NCBI GenBank assembly: GCA_035713725.1
Contig: DASTMZ010000196.1
Location: forward strand, 1 to 49,472
Source: DASQPR01 sp035713725
Lineage (GTDB): Bacteria > Actinomycetota > Actinomycetes > Mycobacteriales > Micromonosporaceae
DNA: 49,472 nucleotides
Direction: 5' to 3'
Every line of letters begins with the position of its first letter. Position 1 is the first letter of the stretch. This document shows positions 39,527 through 46,884 of the stretch, one piece after another. The notes beneath the pieces were generated by a model. It was not told the origin of the DNA. It worked only from the letters and a program-made list of their open reading frames with translations, and searched no databases. Both the position numbers and the translations under genes were made by a program.

Positions 39527-40573
39527 TCACACCGTCACCAGCGTGAGCGGCATCGCCGAGTCGGCCGGTAGGTCGAGCGGACTCGGTCGGACGTTCGCGG
39601 CGACGAGATGCGAGCCGAGCGCCGCCACCATCGCCCCGTTGTCGGTACACAGACGCGGTCTCGGCACTCGTACCGTGATGTCGTGTCGCGCGGCGCGCTC
39701 GGTGGCCATCGATCGGATGCGCGAGTTCGCCGCAACGCCGCCGCCGATGACCAGCGTGTCGATGCCGTACGCCCGGCACGCCGCGATCGCCTTCGCAGTC
39801 AGCACGTCACACACCGCTTCCTGGAAGCTCGCCGCGACATCGGCAACTGGGACCGGTTCGCCGGCACGTTGACGTGCCTCGACCCAGCGCGCGACCGCGG
39901 TCTTGAGGCCGGAGAACGAGAAGTCGAAGCGGTGTTCGGTGAGATCGAGCGGGGCGGTCAGGCCGCGCGGAAACGCGATCGCGCCCGCGTCGCCGTCCCG
40001 TGCCGCGCGGTCGATCGGCGGTCCGCCCGGGAAGCCGAGGTCGAGCAGCCGCGCCACCTTGTCGAACGCCTCACCGGCCGCGTCGTCGATGGTCGCGCCG
40101 AGCGGTTCGACACCATCGGCGAGGTGGTTCACACGCAGCAGCGATGAGTGACCGCCGGACACCAGCAGGGCGATAGCCGGCTCCGGCAACGCGCCATGCT
40201 CGAGGGTGTCGACGGCGACGTGTGCGGCCAGATGGTTCACGCCGTAGAGCGGCTTGCCGGCGGCCAGCGCATAGGCCTTTGCCGCCCCGACGCCGACCAG
40301 CAGTGCGCCGGCCAGACCCGGTCCGGCGGTGACCGCGATCGCGTCCACGTCGGCCAGCGTGACACCGGCATCGGTGAGCGCCCGGTGCACGGTCGGGACC
40401 ATCGCCTCCAAATGCGCGCGGCTGGCTACCTCGGGCACCACGCCACCGAATCGCGCGTGTTCGTCCACACTGGATGCCACGGCATCGGCGAGCAAGGTGT
40501 GACCTCGCACCACGCCGACGCCTGTTTCGTCGCATGACGTCTCGATGCCCAGCACGAGCGGCTCGTCGGTCAT
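39527..40573 (-). CDS. tsaD: tRNA N6-threonylcarbamoyladenosine transferase TsaD
   Basis: The 348-residue enzyme transfers threonylcarbamoyl to A37 of ANN-decoding tRNAs. It shows PLVLGIETSCDETGVGVVRG, the metal-binding GVVPEVASRAHLEAMVP with both histidines, the phosphate-binding LLVSGGHSSLLRV and the late VIGGGVAANSRIR and CTDNGAM motifs. Its ATG overlaps the rimI stop (ATGA), giving tight coupling with rimI and tsaB, the usual actinobacterial t6A operon. The longer open frame upstream is only the overlap with rimI. Confidence 0.97.
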   Translation of the reverse strand: MTDEPLVLGIETSCDETGVGVVRGHTLLADAVASSVDEHARFGGVVPEVASRAHLEAMVPTVHRALTDAGVTLADVDAIAVTAGPGLAGALLVGVGAAKAYALAAGKPLYGVNHLAAHVAVDTLEHGALPEPAIALLVSGGHSSLLRVNHLADGVEPLGATIDDAAGEAFDKVARLLDLGFPGGPPIDRAARDGDAGAIAFPRGLTAPLDLTEHRFDFSFSGLKTAVARWVEARQRAGEPVPVADVAASFQEAVCDVLTAKAIAACRAYGIDTLVIGGGVAANSRIRSMATERAARHDITVRVPRPRLCTDNGAMVAALGSHLVAANVRPSPLDLPADSAMPLTLVTV

Positions 40574-41082
40574 CACTCGTCCCGCCCCATCGCCTCGTTC
40601 GACCCAGTCGCCTCGTCCCGCCGCATCACCAGCGCATCGGTGTTGCTCGGCTGGTAGTAGCCCTGGCGCACACCGACTCCAACGAAGCCGTACGCGTCGT
40701 AGAGACGCTGGGCGGGCGCGTTGTCGACGGCCACCTCCAGCCACATCGACCGCATGCCCCGCTCGCGCGACTTCGCCAGCAAGACGTCCATGAGGGTACG
40801 GCCGATCCCGGCCCGCTGCCGGTCTCGCCGTACGGCGACGTTCTGCACCCATGCCTCGTCCGTCGCGTACGCCAGTCCGGCGTACCCGGCGACGCGGCCC
40901 TGGTCGTCCATCGCGACGACATAGTCGTGGCCATTGGCGAGCTCACTCCAGAACATTGGTGCCGACCATCGCTCGTCACCGAAGAGATCGGCCTCGATTG
41001 GCATGATCTCGTCGATGTGCCACCAGCGCATGCGCGTGATCGTGATGGCCGGCGTGGGCGGCGCGCTCCGTTCCGCGGTCAT
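40573..41082 (-). CDS. rimI: Ribosomal protein/N-alpha acetyltransferase RimI family (GNAT)
   Basis: The 169-residue GNAT acetyltransferase has MRWWHIDEIMPIEADLFGDE and ANGHDYVVAMDDQGRVAGYA. The acetyl-CoA loop is VQNVAVRRDRQRAGIGRTLM (RxxGxG form), followed by MWLEVAVDNAPAQRLYDAYG with the catalytic Tyr region. In this position, between tsaB and tsaD, it is the RimI homologue; actinobacterial RimI acetylates diverse N termini. The ATG at 41082 is chosen as the best family start; a longer frame upstream overlaps tsaB. The C-terminal ~15 residues repeat Arg/Glu/Ala polar sequence. Confidence 0.9.
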   Translation of the reverse strand: MTAERSAPPTPAITITRMRWWHIDEIMPIEADLFGDERWSAPMFWSELANGHDYVVAMDDQGRVAGYAGLAYATDEAWVQNVAVRRDRQRAGIGRTLMDVLLAKSRERGMRSMWLEVAVDNAPAQRLYDAYGFVGVGVRQGYYQPSNTDALVMRRDEATGSNEAMGRDE

Positions 41083-41095
41083 GGTCCACCACCGG

Positions 41096-41779
41096 TCATG
41101 ACACAACCTTGCGCGCACCGGGCTCGACCGCGTCCGGCCGTCGTAGGTAGAGCGGGGTCAACGGCTCGGACGGCGCCTCGCCGAGGATCCGTGCGGCGGC
41201 CAGCGTGGCGAGCGCGCCGGCGGATGGGAACAGCGGTTCGTCGCGCACTGGTACGCCGATCACGTCCGCGTAGAGCACCGCGCCGGCGCCCACCGCGAAG
41301 TCCACGGTGTCACGCGGCTGTCCGGACACGGCCACCACGTCGGCCGGCCGGTCGACATGCGGCCCGGCGGTCCGTACGCCGTCGCGGTAGATCGCCCAAT
41401 ACACCTCGCGCCTGCGCGCATCCGTCGCGACCAGCACCGTGCCGCCACCGGCCACCGTCAGCGCGCCGAGTCCGTCGAGCGAACACACGCCGTACGTCGG
41501 GATGCCGAGCGTATCGGCCAGCGCCGCGGCGGTGACCAACCCGACGCGTAGACCGGTAAACGGCCCGGGCCCGACGCCGGCGACCACCGCACCGAGGTCC
41601 GCCGGCGCCTTGCCGACATCGGCGAGGACCGCGGCGATCTGTGGCGCGAGCAACTCGCCATGCGCGCGAGCATCGACCGTCACCCGTTCGGCGAGCACCG
41701 TGATGTCAGGTTCCGGCCCGACCGACACGACCGCCGCGGTGATCGCCGGCGTCGCCGAGTCCAGCACGAGAACGAGCAC
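41096..41779 (-). CDS. tsaB: t6A biosynthesis protein TsaB
   Basis: The 227-residue ASKHA-fold partner of TsaD, needed with TsaE to assemble threonylcarbamoyl transfer, has VLVLDSATPAITAAVVSVG, ERVTVDARAHGELLAPQIAA, VVAGVGPGPFTGLRVGLVTA (the family's GPGSFTGxR region) and TPLYLRRPDAVEPG at the end. The GTG at 41779 follows a TAGGCT hexamer by seven bases. That hexamer overlaps the tsaE stop, so tsaB may have an internal leaderless start as well as read-through from tsaE. Confidence 0.95.
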   Translation of the reverse strand: MLVLVLDSATPAITAAVVSVGPEPDITVLAERVTVDARAHGELLAPQIAAVLADVGKAPADLGAVVAGVGPGPFTGLRVGLVTAAALADTLGIPTYGVCSLDGLGALTVAGGGTVLVATDARRREVYWAIYRDGVRTAGPHVDRPADVVAVSGQPRDTVDFAVGAGAVLYADVIGVPVRDEPLFPSAGALATLAAARILGEAPSEPLTPLYLRRPDAVEPGARKVVS

Positions 41780-41786
41780 GGTATGG

Positions 41787-41792
41787 AGCCTA
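41787..41792 (-). promoter_or_regulatory. -10 hexamer, leaderless-type, for tsaB
   Basis: On the minus strand this reads TAGGCT. Its TAG is the tsaE stop codon, and it ends seven bases before the tsaB GTG. Confidence 0.4.
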
Positions 41793-42326
41793 TCCGGCGG
41801 CGCCCGCGGTTCCGTGCGCCCGTGTTCCCGACCCGGTCGTGGCGCTCAGCGTTGCGACGCGGTCCGCCCAGTCGCCGCCGACCGGCTCGAGCCGCACCAC
41901 GCGAGTCTCGTCGTCCAACCGGTCGATGCGCACCGTCAGATGCGCGTCGGCGAGCTGTTCGACGATGCCCTCGCCCCACTCGACGATCGTCACCGAGTCG
42001 GCCATCGACGCGTCCAAATCAAGGTCGTCCACCTCGGCGCGCGGATCGGTGACGGCACCAAGGCGGTACGCGTCGACATGGACGAGCGCCGGACCGCCGG
42101 TGACGCCCGGCCGGTGTACGCGCGCGATGACGAACGTCGGCGACGTCACCGTCCCGCGGACTCCTAGCCCATCGCCGATGCCCTGGGCCATCGCGGTCTT
42201 GCCGGCGCCCAGCGGACCGCTCAGCAGCACCAGATCGCTCGCGCGAAGGATGCGCGCGAGCGCGACGCCGAACGCACGCGTGTCGGCCACGGTCGGCAGG
42301 CGCACCGTCGTCAGGTCACGCGTCAC
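41790..42326 (-). CDS. tsaE: t6A biosynthesis ATPase TsaE
   Basis: The 178-residue ATPase has Walker A LLSGPLGAGKTAMAQGIGDG, then VTSPTFVIARVH with the conserved SPTF, LVHVDAYRLG and the VEWGEGI motif (Walker B-like). It drives the TsaB-TsaD cycle. The C terminus has a ~25-residue Gly/Ala/Thr extension. It is the first tsa gene after the hydrolase, with a 70-bp gap that contains a 25-bp duplication. Confidence 0.95.
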   Translation of the reverse strand: MTRDLTTVRLPTVADTRAFGVALARILRASDLVLLSGPLGAGKTAMAQGIGDGLGVRGTVTSPTFVIARVHRPGVTGGPALVHVDAYRLGAVTDPRAEVDDLDLDASMADSVTIVEWGEGIVEQLADAHLTVRIDRLDDETRVVRLEPVGGDWADRVATLSATTGSGTRAHGTAGAAG

Positions 42327-42360
42327 GACGGGACCGCTCGTTCGTCAAGACGCGACCTCT

Positions 42361-42410
42361 TCTCGGCACCGTCACGGCATGAGTTTCTCGGCACCATCAC
42401 GGCATGAGTT
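42361..42410 (-). repeat. 25-bp tandem duplication over the hydrolase stop codon
   Basis: Units 42361-42385 and 42386-42410 differ at one base (gtc/atc). The upper unit carries the end of the hydrolase gene including its TGA, so a second copy of that gene end lies just after it. Confidence 0.85.
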
Positions 42411-43530
42411 CGTCGAGGAACTCGGCGATCGCGTCCGTCACGATGTCCGGATATTCCATCAGCGCAACGTGTCCAGCCTCGGGCACGACGACGAGGCTTG
42501 CCTTCGGCAACATGCGGCAGATCTCCTCGGAGTGTGACAGCGGCGTGAGCTGATCCCGATCGCCACAGATCGCGAGCACGTCGATCTCACGCAGTGCCTC
42601 GAGCGCGGGATAGCGGGCGTGCGCATTCAACGCTCGGATGTAGCGGGCCACAACGTCCGTGCTGGTGCGTCCGTTCATCCGCTCGACGTAGGACACGAGC
42701 GCCGGGTCAGCACGCGCGCTGCCGAAGCCGTACCGGCGGGTCAGCAACCACGCGAGATCGCTGGACGCGCGCCGCGCCGCGTCGATCACGCCGGCACCGG
42801 CGCGGCCGGTCGTGCTGATCAGCGGTACGAGCTGCCGGCTGAACCGGCCCAGCACAGCGGGTAGGCCGAGATTGATCTGCTCGAGGTTGCCGGCCGACGT
42901 CGAGATGAACACGACGCCGACGACGCGAGGGCCGAACAGCTCGGGATGCGCTTCGGCGAGCGCCATGATCGTCATGCCGCCCATCGAGTGGCCTACGAGC
43001 ACGATCGGCCCGGTCGGCACGGTGGCGTCGATTACGTTTCCCAGCGCCCGGCCGAGCATGTCGAGCGTGTACTCACCGATCTTGAGCTTCGACGACCGAC
43101 CGTGACCCGGCTGGTCGTACAGCACCAGGCGGTGCTGCCCTGCCTGCGCGAGATCGCGGCGCTGGAAGTGGAACGTACCCATGTCGAGGCAGAAGCCGTG
43201 CACGAAGACGACCGTCGGTCGAGGCGCTGCTTCAGCCTCGACGGGCGTCGTGCCCGCCTCAAGGGGAGAGGACGGCTCGATGATCTCGACGTAGAGGTCG
43301 ATCCCATCGTCCGAACGCACGGTGAGCGACTCGTCGAAGGGCAGCCGGCCAAACGGTTCGCTTGCCAGGTCGGTCTCGGATCGGCGGGCGCGTCGCGTGA
43401 CCAGTCGTTGTGTCGCCACCCCCGCGGCGACCCCGGCCGCCGCGACACCGACGGCGGCGCCGATCACGCCGGCCCGGCGTCGGCGGCCCTTGCTTCCCGC
43501 CTGCGGACTCGGCAAGTTCGGTTCGGTCAC
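42397..43530 (-). CDS. Alpha/beta hydrolase with N-terminal membrane anchor
   Basis: The 377-residue protein has an Arg-rich start (KGRRRR) and a hydrophobic Ala/Gly/Val stretch (about 20-42), like a signal anchor, then an alpha/beta-hydrolase domain. That domain has VVFVHGFCLDMGTFHFQRRD (oxyanion loop), nucleophile Ser in IVLVGHSMGGMTIMAL, Asp in DVLAICGDRDQLTPLSHS and His in VPEAGHVALME. The substrate is unknown. The GTG overlaps the alr stop by four bases (GTGA), so it is co-translated with alanine racemase, as in many actinobacteria. Confidence 0.88.
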   Translation of the reverse strand: MTEPNLPSPQAGSKGRRRRAGVIGAAVGVAAAGVAAGVATQRLVTRRARRSETDLASEPFGRLPFDESLTVRSDDGIDLYVEIIEPSSPLEAGTTPVEAEAAPRPTVVFVHGFCLDMGTFHFQRRDLAQAGQHRLVLYDQPGHGRSSKLKIGEYTLDMLGRALGNVIDATVPTGPIVLVGHSMGGMTIMALAEAHPELFGPRVVGVVFISTSAGNLEQINLGLPAVLGRFSRQLVPLISTTGRAGAGVIDAARRASSDLAWLLTRRYGFGSARADPALVSYVERMNGRTSTDVVARYIRALNAHARYPALEALREIDVLAICGDRDQLTPLSHSEEICRMLPKASLVVVPEAGHVALMEYPDIVTDAIAEFLDELMP

Positions 43531-44675
43531 CGCGCCGCCGTCCCGCCGGCCAAGTGGACAGGCCCGTCGTAGACGCGCGCCACCCGTGCGCTGCCGATGC
43601 GGGTCACAATCTCGTAGTTGATGGTCCCGGTGGCGGCCGCCCAGTCGTCCGCGGTCGGCTCGCCGTCGTCGCCCGGGCCGAACAGCGTCGCGATGTCGCC
43701 CGGTTGCACGTCGTCGTCACCGCAGTCGACGACGATCTGGTCCATGCAGACGCGGCCGGCGATGCGCCGCACGCCACCGGCGAGGTGCAACCGGCCCGAG
43801 TTGGATGCGTGTCGCGGGACGCCGTCGCCGTACCCGAGCGGTACCAACGCAAGCGTTGTCTCACCGGTCGTGGTGTAGGTGTGCCCGTAGGACACGCCCT
43901 CCCCGGACGGCACGCGCTTCACGAGCGTCACGGGCGCCCGGACCGTCATGGCCGGACGCAGACCGAGATCGTCGCGCCCCTCCGCCAATGGCGTGAGCCC
44001 GTAGATCGCGATCCCCGGCCGTACCAGGTCGAAGTGGGTGTCCGGACGCGTGAGCAGCGCGGCGGAGTTGGCCAGGTGGCGCACCTGTGGCGTGAGCCCG
44101 GCACGTGCCACGACCTCCAGTCCGTCGTGGAATCTCGCGAGCTGACGATCGATGGAGGCGTGCCCAGGATCGTCGGCCACGGCCAGGTGGCTCCACGCTC
44201 CGACCACGTCGATATCGCCGTCGACCTGCGCCTTCGCGGCGGCGTCGACCAACGTCGCCCAGTCGGCCGGCGTCGCGCCGTTGCGGCTCAGGCCGGAATC
44301 AATCTTGACGTGTACGCGTGCGACCCGGTCCAGCCTGGCGGCAACGTCGGCGACGGCACGCAGCTGCGAAACGCTTGCCACCGACAGGTCGACGTGCGCG
44401 CGCACCGCATCGGCGACCGGCGCGCCGGGCGCCCAGAGCCACGCCAGCACCGGTACGTCGAAGCCGGCGTCCCGCAACGTGATCGCCTCGCTGATCGTGC
44501 AGGCGCCGAGCCAGGTCGCACCGCCGGCGAGCGCGGCGCGCGCGGACGGCACCATGCCATGGCCGTATCCGTCCGCCTTCACCACGGCCATGACCTGGGC
44601 CGTCGTTCCGGCGCGCAGCCGGGCGAGGTTGTCACGGATCGCGCCGAGATCGACGCGAACCTCCGCCTGCCACAT
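43527..44675 (-). CDS. alr: Alanine racemase
   Basis: The 382-residue PLP enzyme makes D-alanine for peptidoglycan. The Schiff-base lysine lies in MAVVKADGYGHGMVPSARAA (about K34). The second-domain catalytic tyrosine region is VSYGHTYTTTGETTLALVPL, and the end has GDIATLFGPGDDGEP and NYEIVTRIGSARVAR. Full length. A TAGGCT hexamer lies six bases before the ATG, pointing to a leaderless promoter 84 bp after the nnr gene. The hydrolase gene overlaps its stop. Confidence 0.97.
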   Translation of the reverse strand: MWQAEVRVDLGAIRDNLARLRAGTTAQVMAVVKADGYGHGMVPSARAALAGGATWLGACTISEAITLRDAGFDVPVLAWLWAPGAPVADAVRAHVDLSVASVSQLRAVADVAARLDRVARVHVKIDSGLSRNGATPADWATLVDAAAKAQVDGDIDVVGAWSHLAVADDPGHASIDRQLARFHDGLEVVARAGLTPQVRHLANSAALLTRPDTHFDLVRPGIAIYGLTPLAEGRDDLGLRPAMTVRAPVTLVKRVPSGEGVSYGHTYTTTGETTLALVPLGYGDGVPRHASNSGRLHLAGGVRRIAGRVCMDQIVVDCGDDDVQPGDIATLFGPGDDGEPTADDWAAATGTINYEIVTRIGSARVARVYDGPVHLAGGTAAR

Positions 44676-44681
44676 GCGTTC

Positions 44682-44687
44682 AGCCTA
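44682..44687 (-). promoter_or_regulatory. -10 hexamer, leaderless-type, for alr
   Basis: On the minus strand this reads TAGGCT, six bases before the alr ATG. Confidence 0.45.
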
Positions 44688-44759
44688 CCGGCTAGTCACG
44701 AGACGGCCGACCAGTCCGCCGTCGTGCCCGACTCGCGTGGTCACGCTCCCCCGGCCGGA

Positions 44760-46238
44760 TCACCCGAGGTCGAGGACGTCGGCGACGGCGCCGGGCAACG
44801 CAGCGGCCACGTCCACCGCGGTCACGGGTCCATGGCGGGCGGCCGCCCGACCGGCGAGCCCGTGCACGTAGGCCGCGGCGATGGCGGCCCGGTCGGCGGC
44901 AAGACCCGCGGCGAGCAGCGAACCGAGCAGTCCCGCGAGCACGTCACCGGTCCCGCCGGTGGCGAGCACGGGGGTACCCGTCGGGTTCACCCACGCCGTA
45001 CCGTCCGGCGACGTGACGACCGTACGGTCGCCCTTCAGCAACACCGTCGCACGCATCTTCGCGGCGAGCCCAAGCGCCGACTCGACGCGATCCCCGCCCG
45101 GCGCCGCACCGGCCACCCGCGCGAACTCGCGATCGTGCGGCGTGATGACCAGCGGCGCATGTCTGGCGCGCAACAGGTCGGCGAAGTCTGGCGTCGACAC
45201 GTCGGCCAGCATGGTGAGCGCGTCCGCATCGAGCACGAGGGGCACCTTGGCGGCCAGTACGCCCCGCAACTCGGCGCGCGCACGGCCGTCAGTGCCGAGA
45301 CCGCTGCCACACACCCAGGCCTGCACCCGGCCGGCGTCCGCGACCCGGTCGGACACCAACACGGCCGGATGCGCGTCACGGACGTAGGGTGCCGCGCCAC
45401 CGGCGTACCGGATCATGCCGGTCGGACCGGCCGACGCGCCGGAAACACCAAGAAGCGCGGCACCGGTAGTGTCCTTCGACCCGGTGGCCAAGCCGACCAC
45501 ACCGCGCGTGTACTTGTCCGAGTCCGCGTTCGGACGCGGCCACCATGACGCGATCTCCTCGGCCGTTGGCACTCGCAGCGCCGGCGTGCCGTTCAGGTAG
45601 GGCAGAAGCCCAATGTCCACGACGTCCACCAGCCCGGCCAGTGTCGCCGCCGCGCCGACCACGTGGGCCGGCTTGAGGCAGCCGAACGTGACGGTGATGT
45701 CCGCGTGCACCGCCTTCGCCTCGTCGGTCACCACTCCGGTGTCCGCCTCCACGCCGGACGGTAAGTCGACGGCCACGATCGTGGGACGGCCGCCGTCGGT
45801 TGCTCGTACCCCCGAAACGCTCTTCACCGCCGTGTCGGCCGGCGCGCGCAGCGGACCGTGCCCACCGATCCCAACGACGCCGTCCACCGCCATGTCCACG
45901 ATCGACGGTACGGACGACACGACGCGCCCGCCCTCAGTGTGGAACGCGGCGAGCCCGGCCTCGTGGGCGCGCTGCGGATCCATCAGCATCGCGCGCACCA
46001 CCGCCCCACGCCGTGCGAGATGTGCCCCGGCGTAGAGCGTGTCGCCACCGTTGTCGCCGGCGCCTACCAGCAACAGCACGTGGTGGCCGTACACGCCACC
46101 GAATCGGTCCTCCAATGCGATCGCGCACCGACGTGCGAGCCCGGTGGCGGCACGCGCCATCAGCGCGCCCGGCGGTACGGTCGCCATCAGCGCGCGTTCC
46201 GCCGAGCGGACGTCGGCAACTCGGTACGCGGCCGTCAC
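44760..46238 (-). CDS. nnr: Bifunctional NAD(P)H-hydrate epimerase and ADP-dependent dehydratase
   Basis: The 492-residue fusion repairs hydrated NAD(P)H. The N-terminal epimerase half (about 1-215) has VLLLVGAGDNGGDTLYAGAH and VAVDLPSGVEADTG. The C-terminal dehydratase half has YTRGVVGLATGSKDTTGAAL, VITPHDREFARVAG, TVLLKGDRTVV and TGGTGDVLAGLLGSLLAAGL with the catalytic Asp. The GTG start has no strong Shine-Dalgarno. The gene lies between acpS and alr on the same strand, the common actinobacterial order. Confidence 0.95.
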   Translation of the reverse strand: MTAAYRVADVRSAERALMATVPPGALMARAATGLARRCAIALEDRFGGVYGHHVLLLVGAGDNGGDTLYAGAHLARRGAVVRAMLMDPQRAHEAGLAAFHTEGGRVVSSVPSIVDMAVDGVVGIGGHGPLRAPADTAVKSVSGVRATDGGRPTIVAVDLPSGVEADTGVVTDEAKAVHADITVTFGCLKPAHVVGAAATLAGLVDVVDIGLLPYLNGTPALRVPTAEEIASWWPRPNADSDKYTRGVVGLATGSKDTTGAALLGVSGASAGPTGMIRYAGGAAPYVRDAHPAVLVSDRVADAGRVQAWVCGSGLGTDGRARAELRGVLAAKVPLVLDADALTMLADVSTPDFADLLRARHAPLVITPHDREFARVAGAAPGGDRVESALGLAAKMRATVLLKGDRTVVTSPDGTAWVNPTGTPVLATGGTGDVLAGLLGSLLAAGLAADRAAIAAAYVHGLAGRAAARHGPVTAVDVAAALPGAVADVLDLG

Positions 46239-46290
46239 GGCAATGTTCCCGGCATAGCGACTGCGAGGCTCGCAGGCTCACTGGTCGCGC

Positions 46291-46665
46291 TCATGAGTCT
46301 CCTTCGGCGATCACCATCGCGGAGGCGATGCCGCCGTCATGGGACAGCGACAGGTGCCAGCGCGTTACGCCGCACGCCTTAGCCGCGGCGGCCACCGTGC
46401 CGGAGACCGTCAACCACGGGCGACCGTCCGGATCGGAAACCACTTCGCAGTCGTACCAGGACAAGCCGGCCGGCGCACCAAGCGCCTTGGCGACCGCTTC
46501 CTTCGCCGCGAACCGGGCGGCTAGCGACTCCGGCGAGCGCGGATGACCGGACGCGGTCAGGCGCTCCTGCTCGGTGAAAAGCCGGTCGGCGAGCAACGGC
46601 GTGCGCGCCACCGCGGCGGCGAACCGCTCGACGAGGACGACATCGATGCCCACCGCGACGATCAC
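46291..46665 (-). CDS. acpS: Holo-[acyl-carrier-protein] synthase
   Basis: The 124-residue phosphopantetheinyl transferase activates acyl carrier protein with CoA. Motif 1 is VGIDVVLVERFAAAVAR (the metal-binding Asp), and motif 2 is SLAARFAAKEAVAKALG (E and K of the family). The end has WHLSLSHDGGIASAMVIA. Start GTG 46665 is chosen because the family begins at VIVAVGIDVV and a TATCGT hexamer lies seven bases upstream; GTG 46674 is less likely. It is separated from glmS by a 58-bp triple repeat. Confidence 0.95.
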   Translation of the reverse strand: MIVAVGIDVVLVERFAAAVARTPLLADRLFTEQERLTASGHPRSPESLAARFAAKEAVAKALGAPAGLSWYDCEVVSDPDGRPWLTVSGTVAAAAKACGVTRWHLSLSHDGGIASAMVIAEGDS

Positions 46666-46672
46666 GTCTCTC

Positions 46673-46678
46673 ACGATA
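46673..46678 (-). promoter_or_regulatory. -10 hexamer, leaderless-type, for acpS
   Basis: On the minus strand this reads TATCGT, seven bases before the GTG at 46665; it lies between the glmS-end repeats and acpS. Confidence 0.4.
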
Positions 46679-46710
46679 GCGACATCGCTGCGCCGCCAAC
46701 TGAACCTATG

Positions 46711-46884
46711 CGTCATCACGTGCAGGGACGGTGCGCCGACCGTAGGTCCAGGCGCTTCGACTTCTATTCGTCATCACGTGCAGGGACGGTGCGCCGACCG
46801 CAGGTCCAGGCGCTTCGACTTCTATTCGTCATCACGTGCAGGGACGGTGCGCCGACCGCAGGTCCAGGCGCTTCGACTTCTATT
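46711..46884 (-). repeat. 58-bp tandem repeat, three copies, starting in the glmS stop codon
   Basis: Units 46711-46768, 46769-46826 and 46827-46884 are identical except for one T/C difference (46743 against 46801 and 46859). The first unit on the minus strand contains the glmS TAG (46880-46882). Each unit has CACGTG, and CGGT/ACCG inside GGAC/GTCC can pair weakly. The period is not divisible by three. It resembles mycobacterial intergenic VNTR/MIRU-type loci in size and placement. Confidence 0.95.

Noticed and set aside
43410..45548. A 712-codon plus-strand open frame opposite alr and nnr
   Set aside because: It spans the hydrolase, alr and nnr on the other strand; low-complexity Arg/His/Gly translation, no motif.
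46711..46884. Three 58-bp repeats considered as a CRISPR array
   Set aside because: The units are contiguous with no spacers, and no cas genes are present, so it is a tandem repeat.
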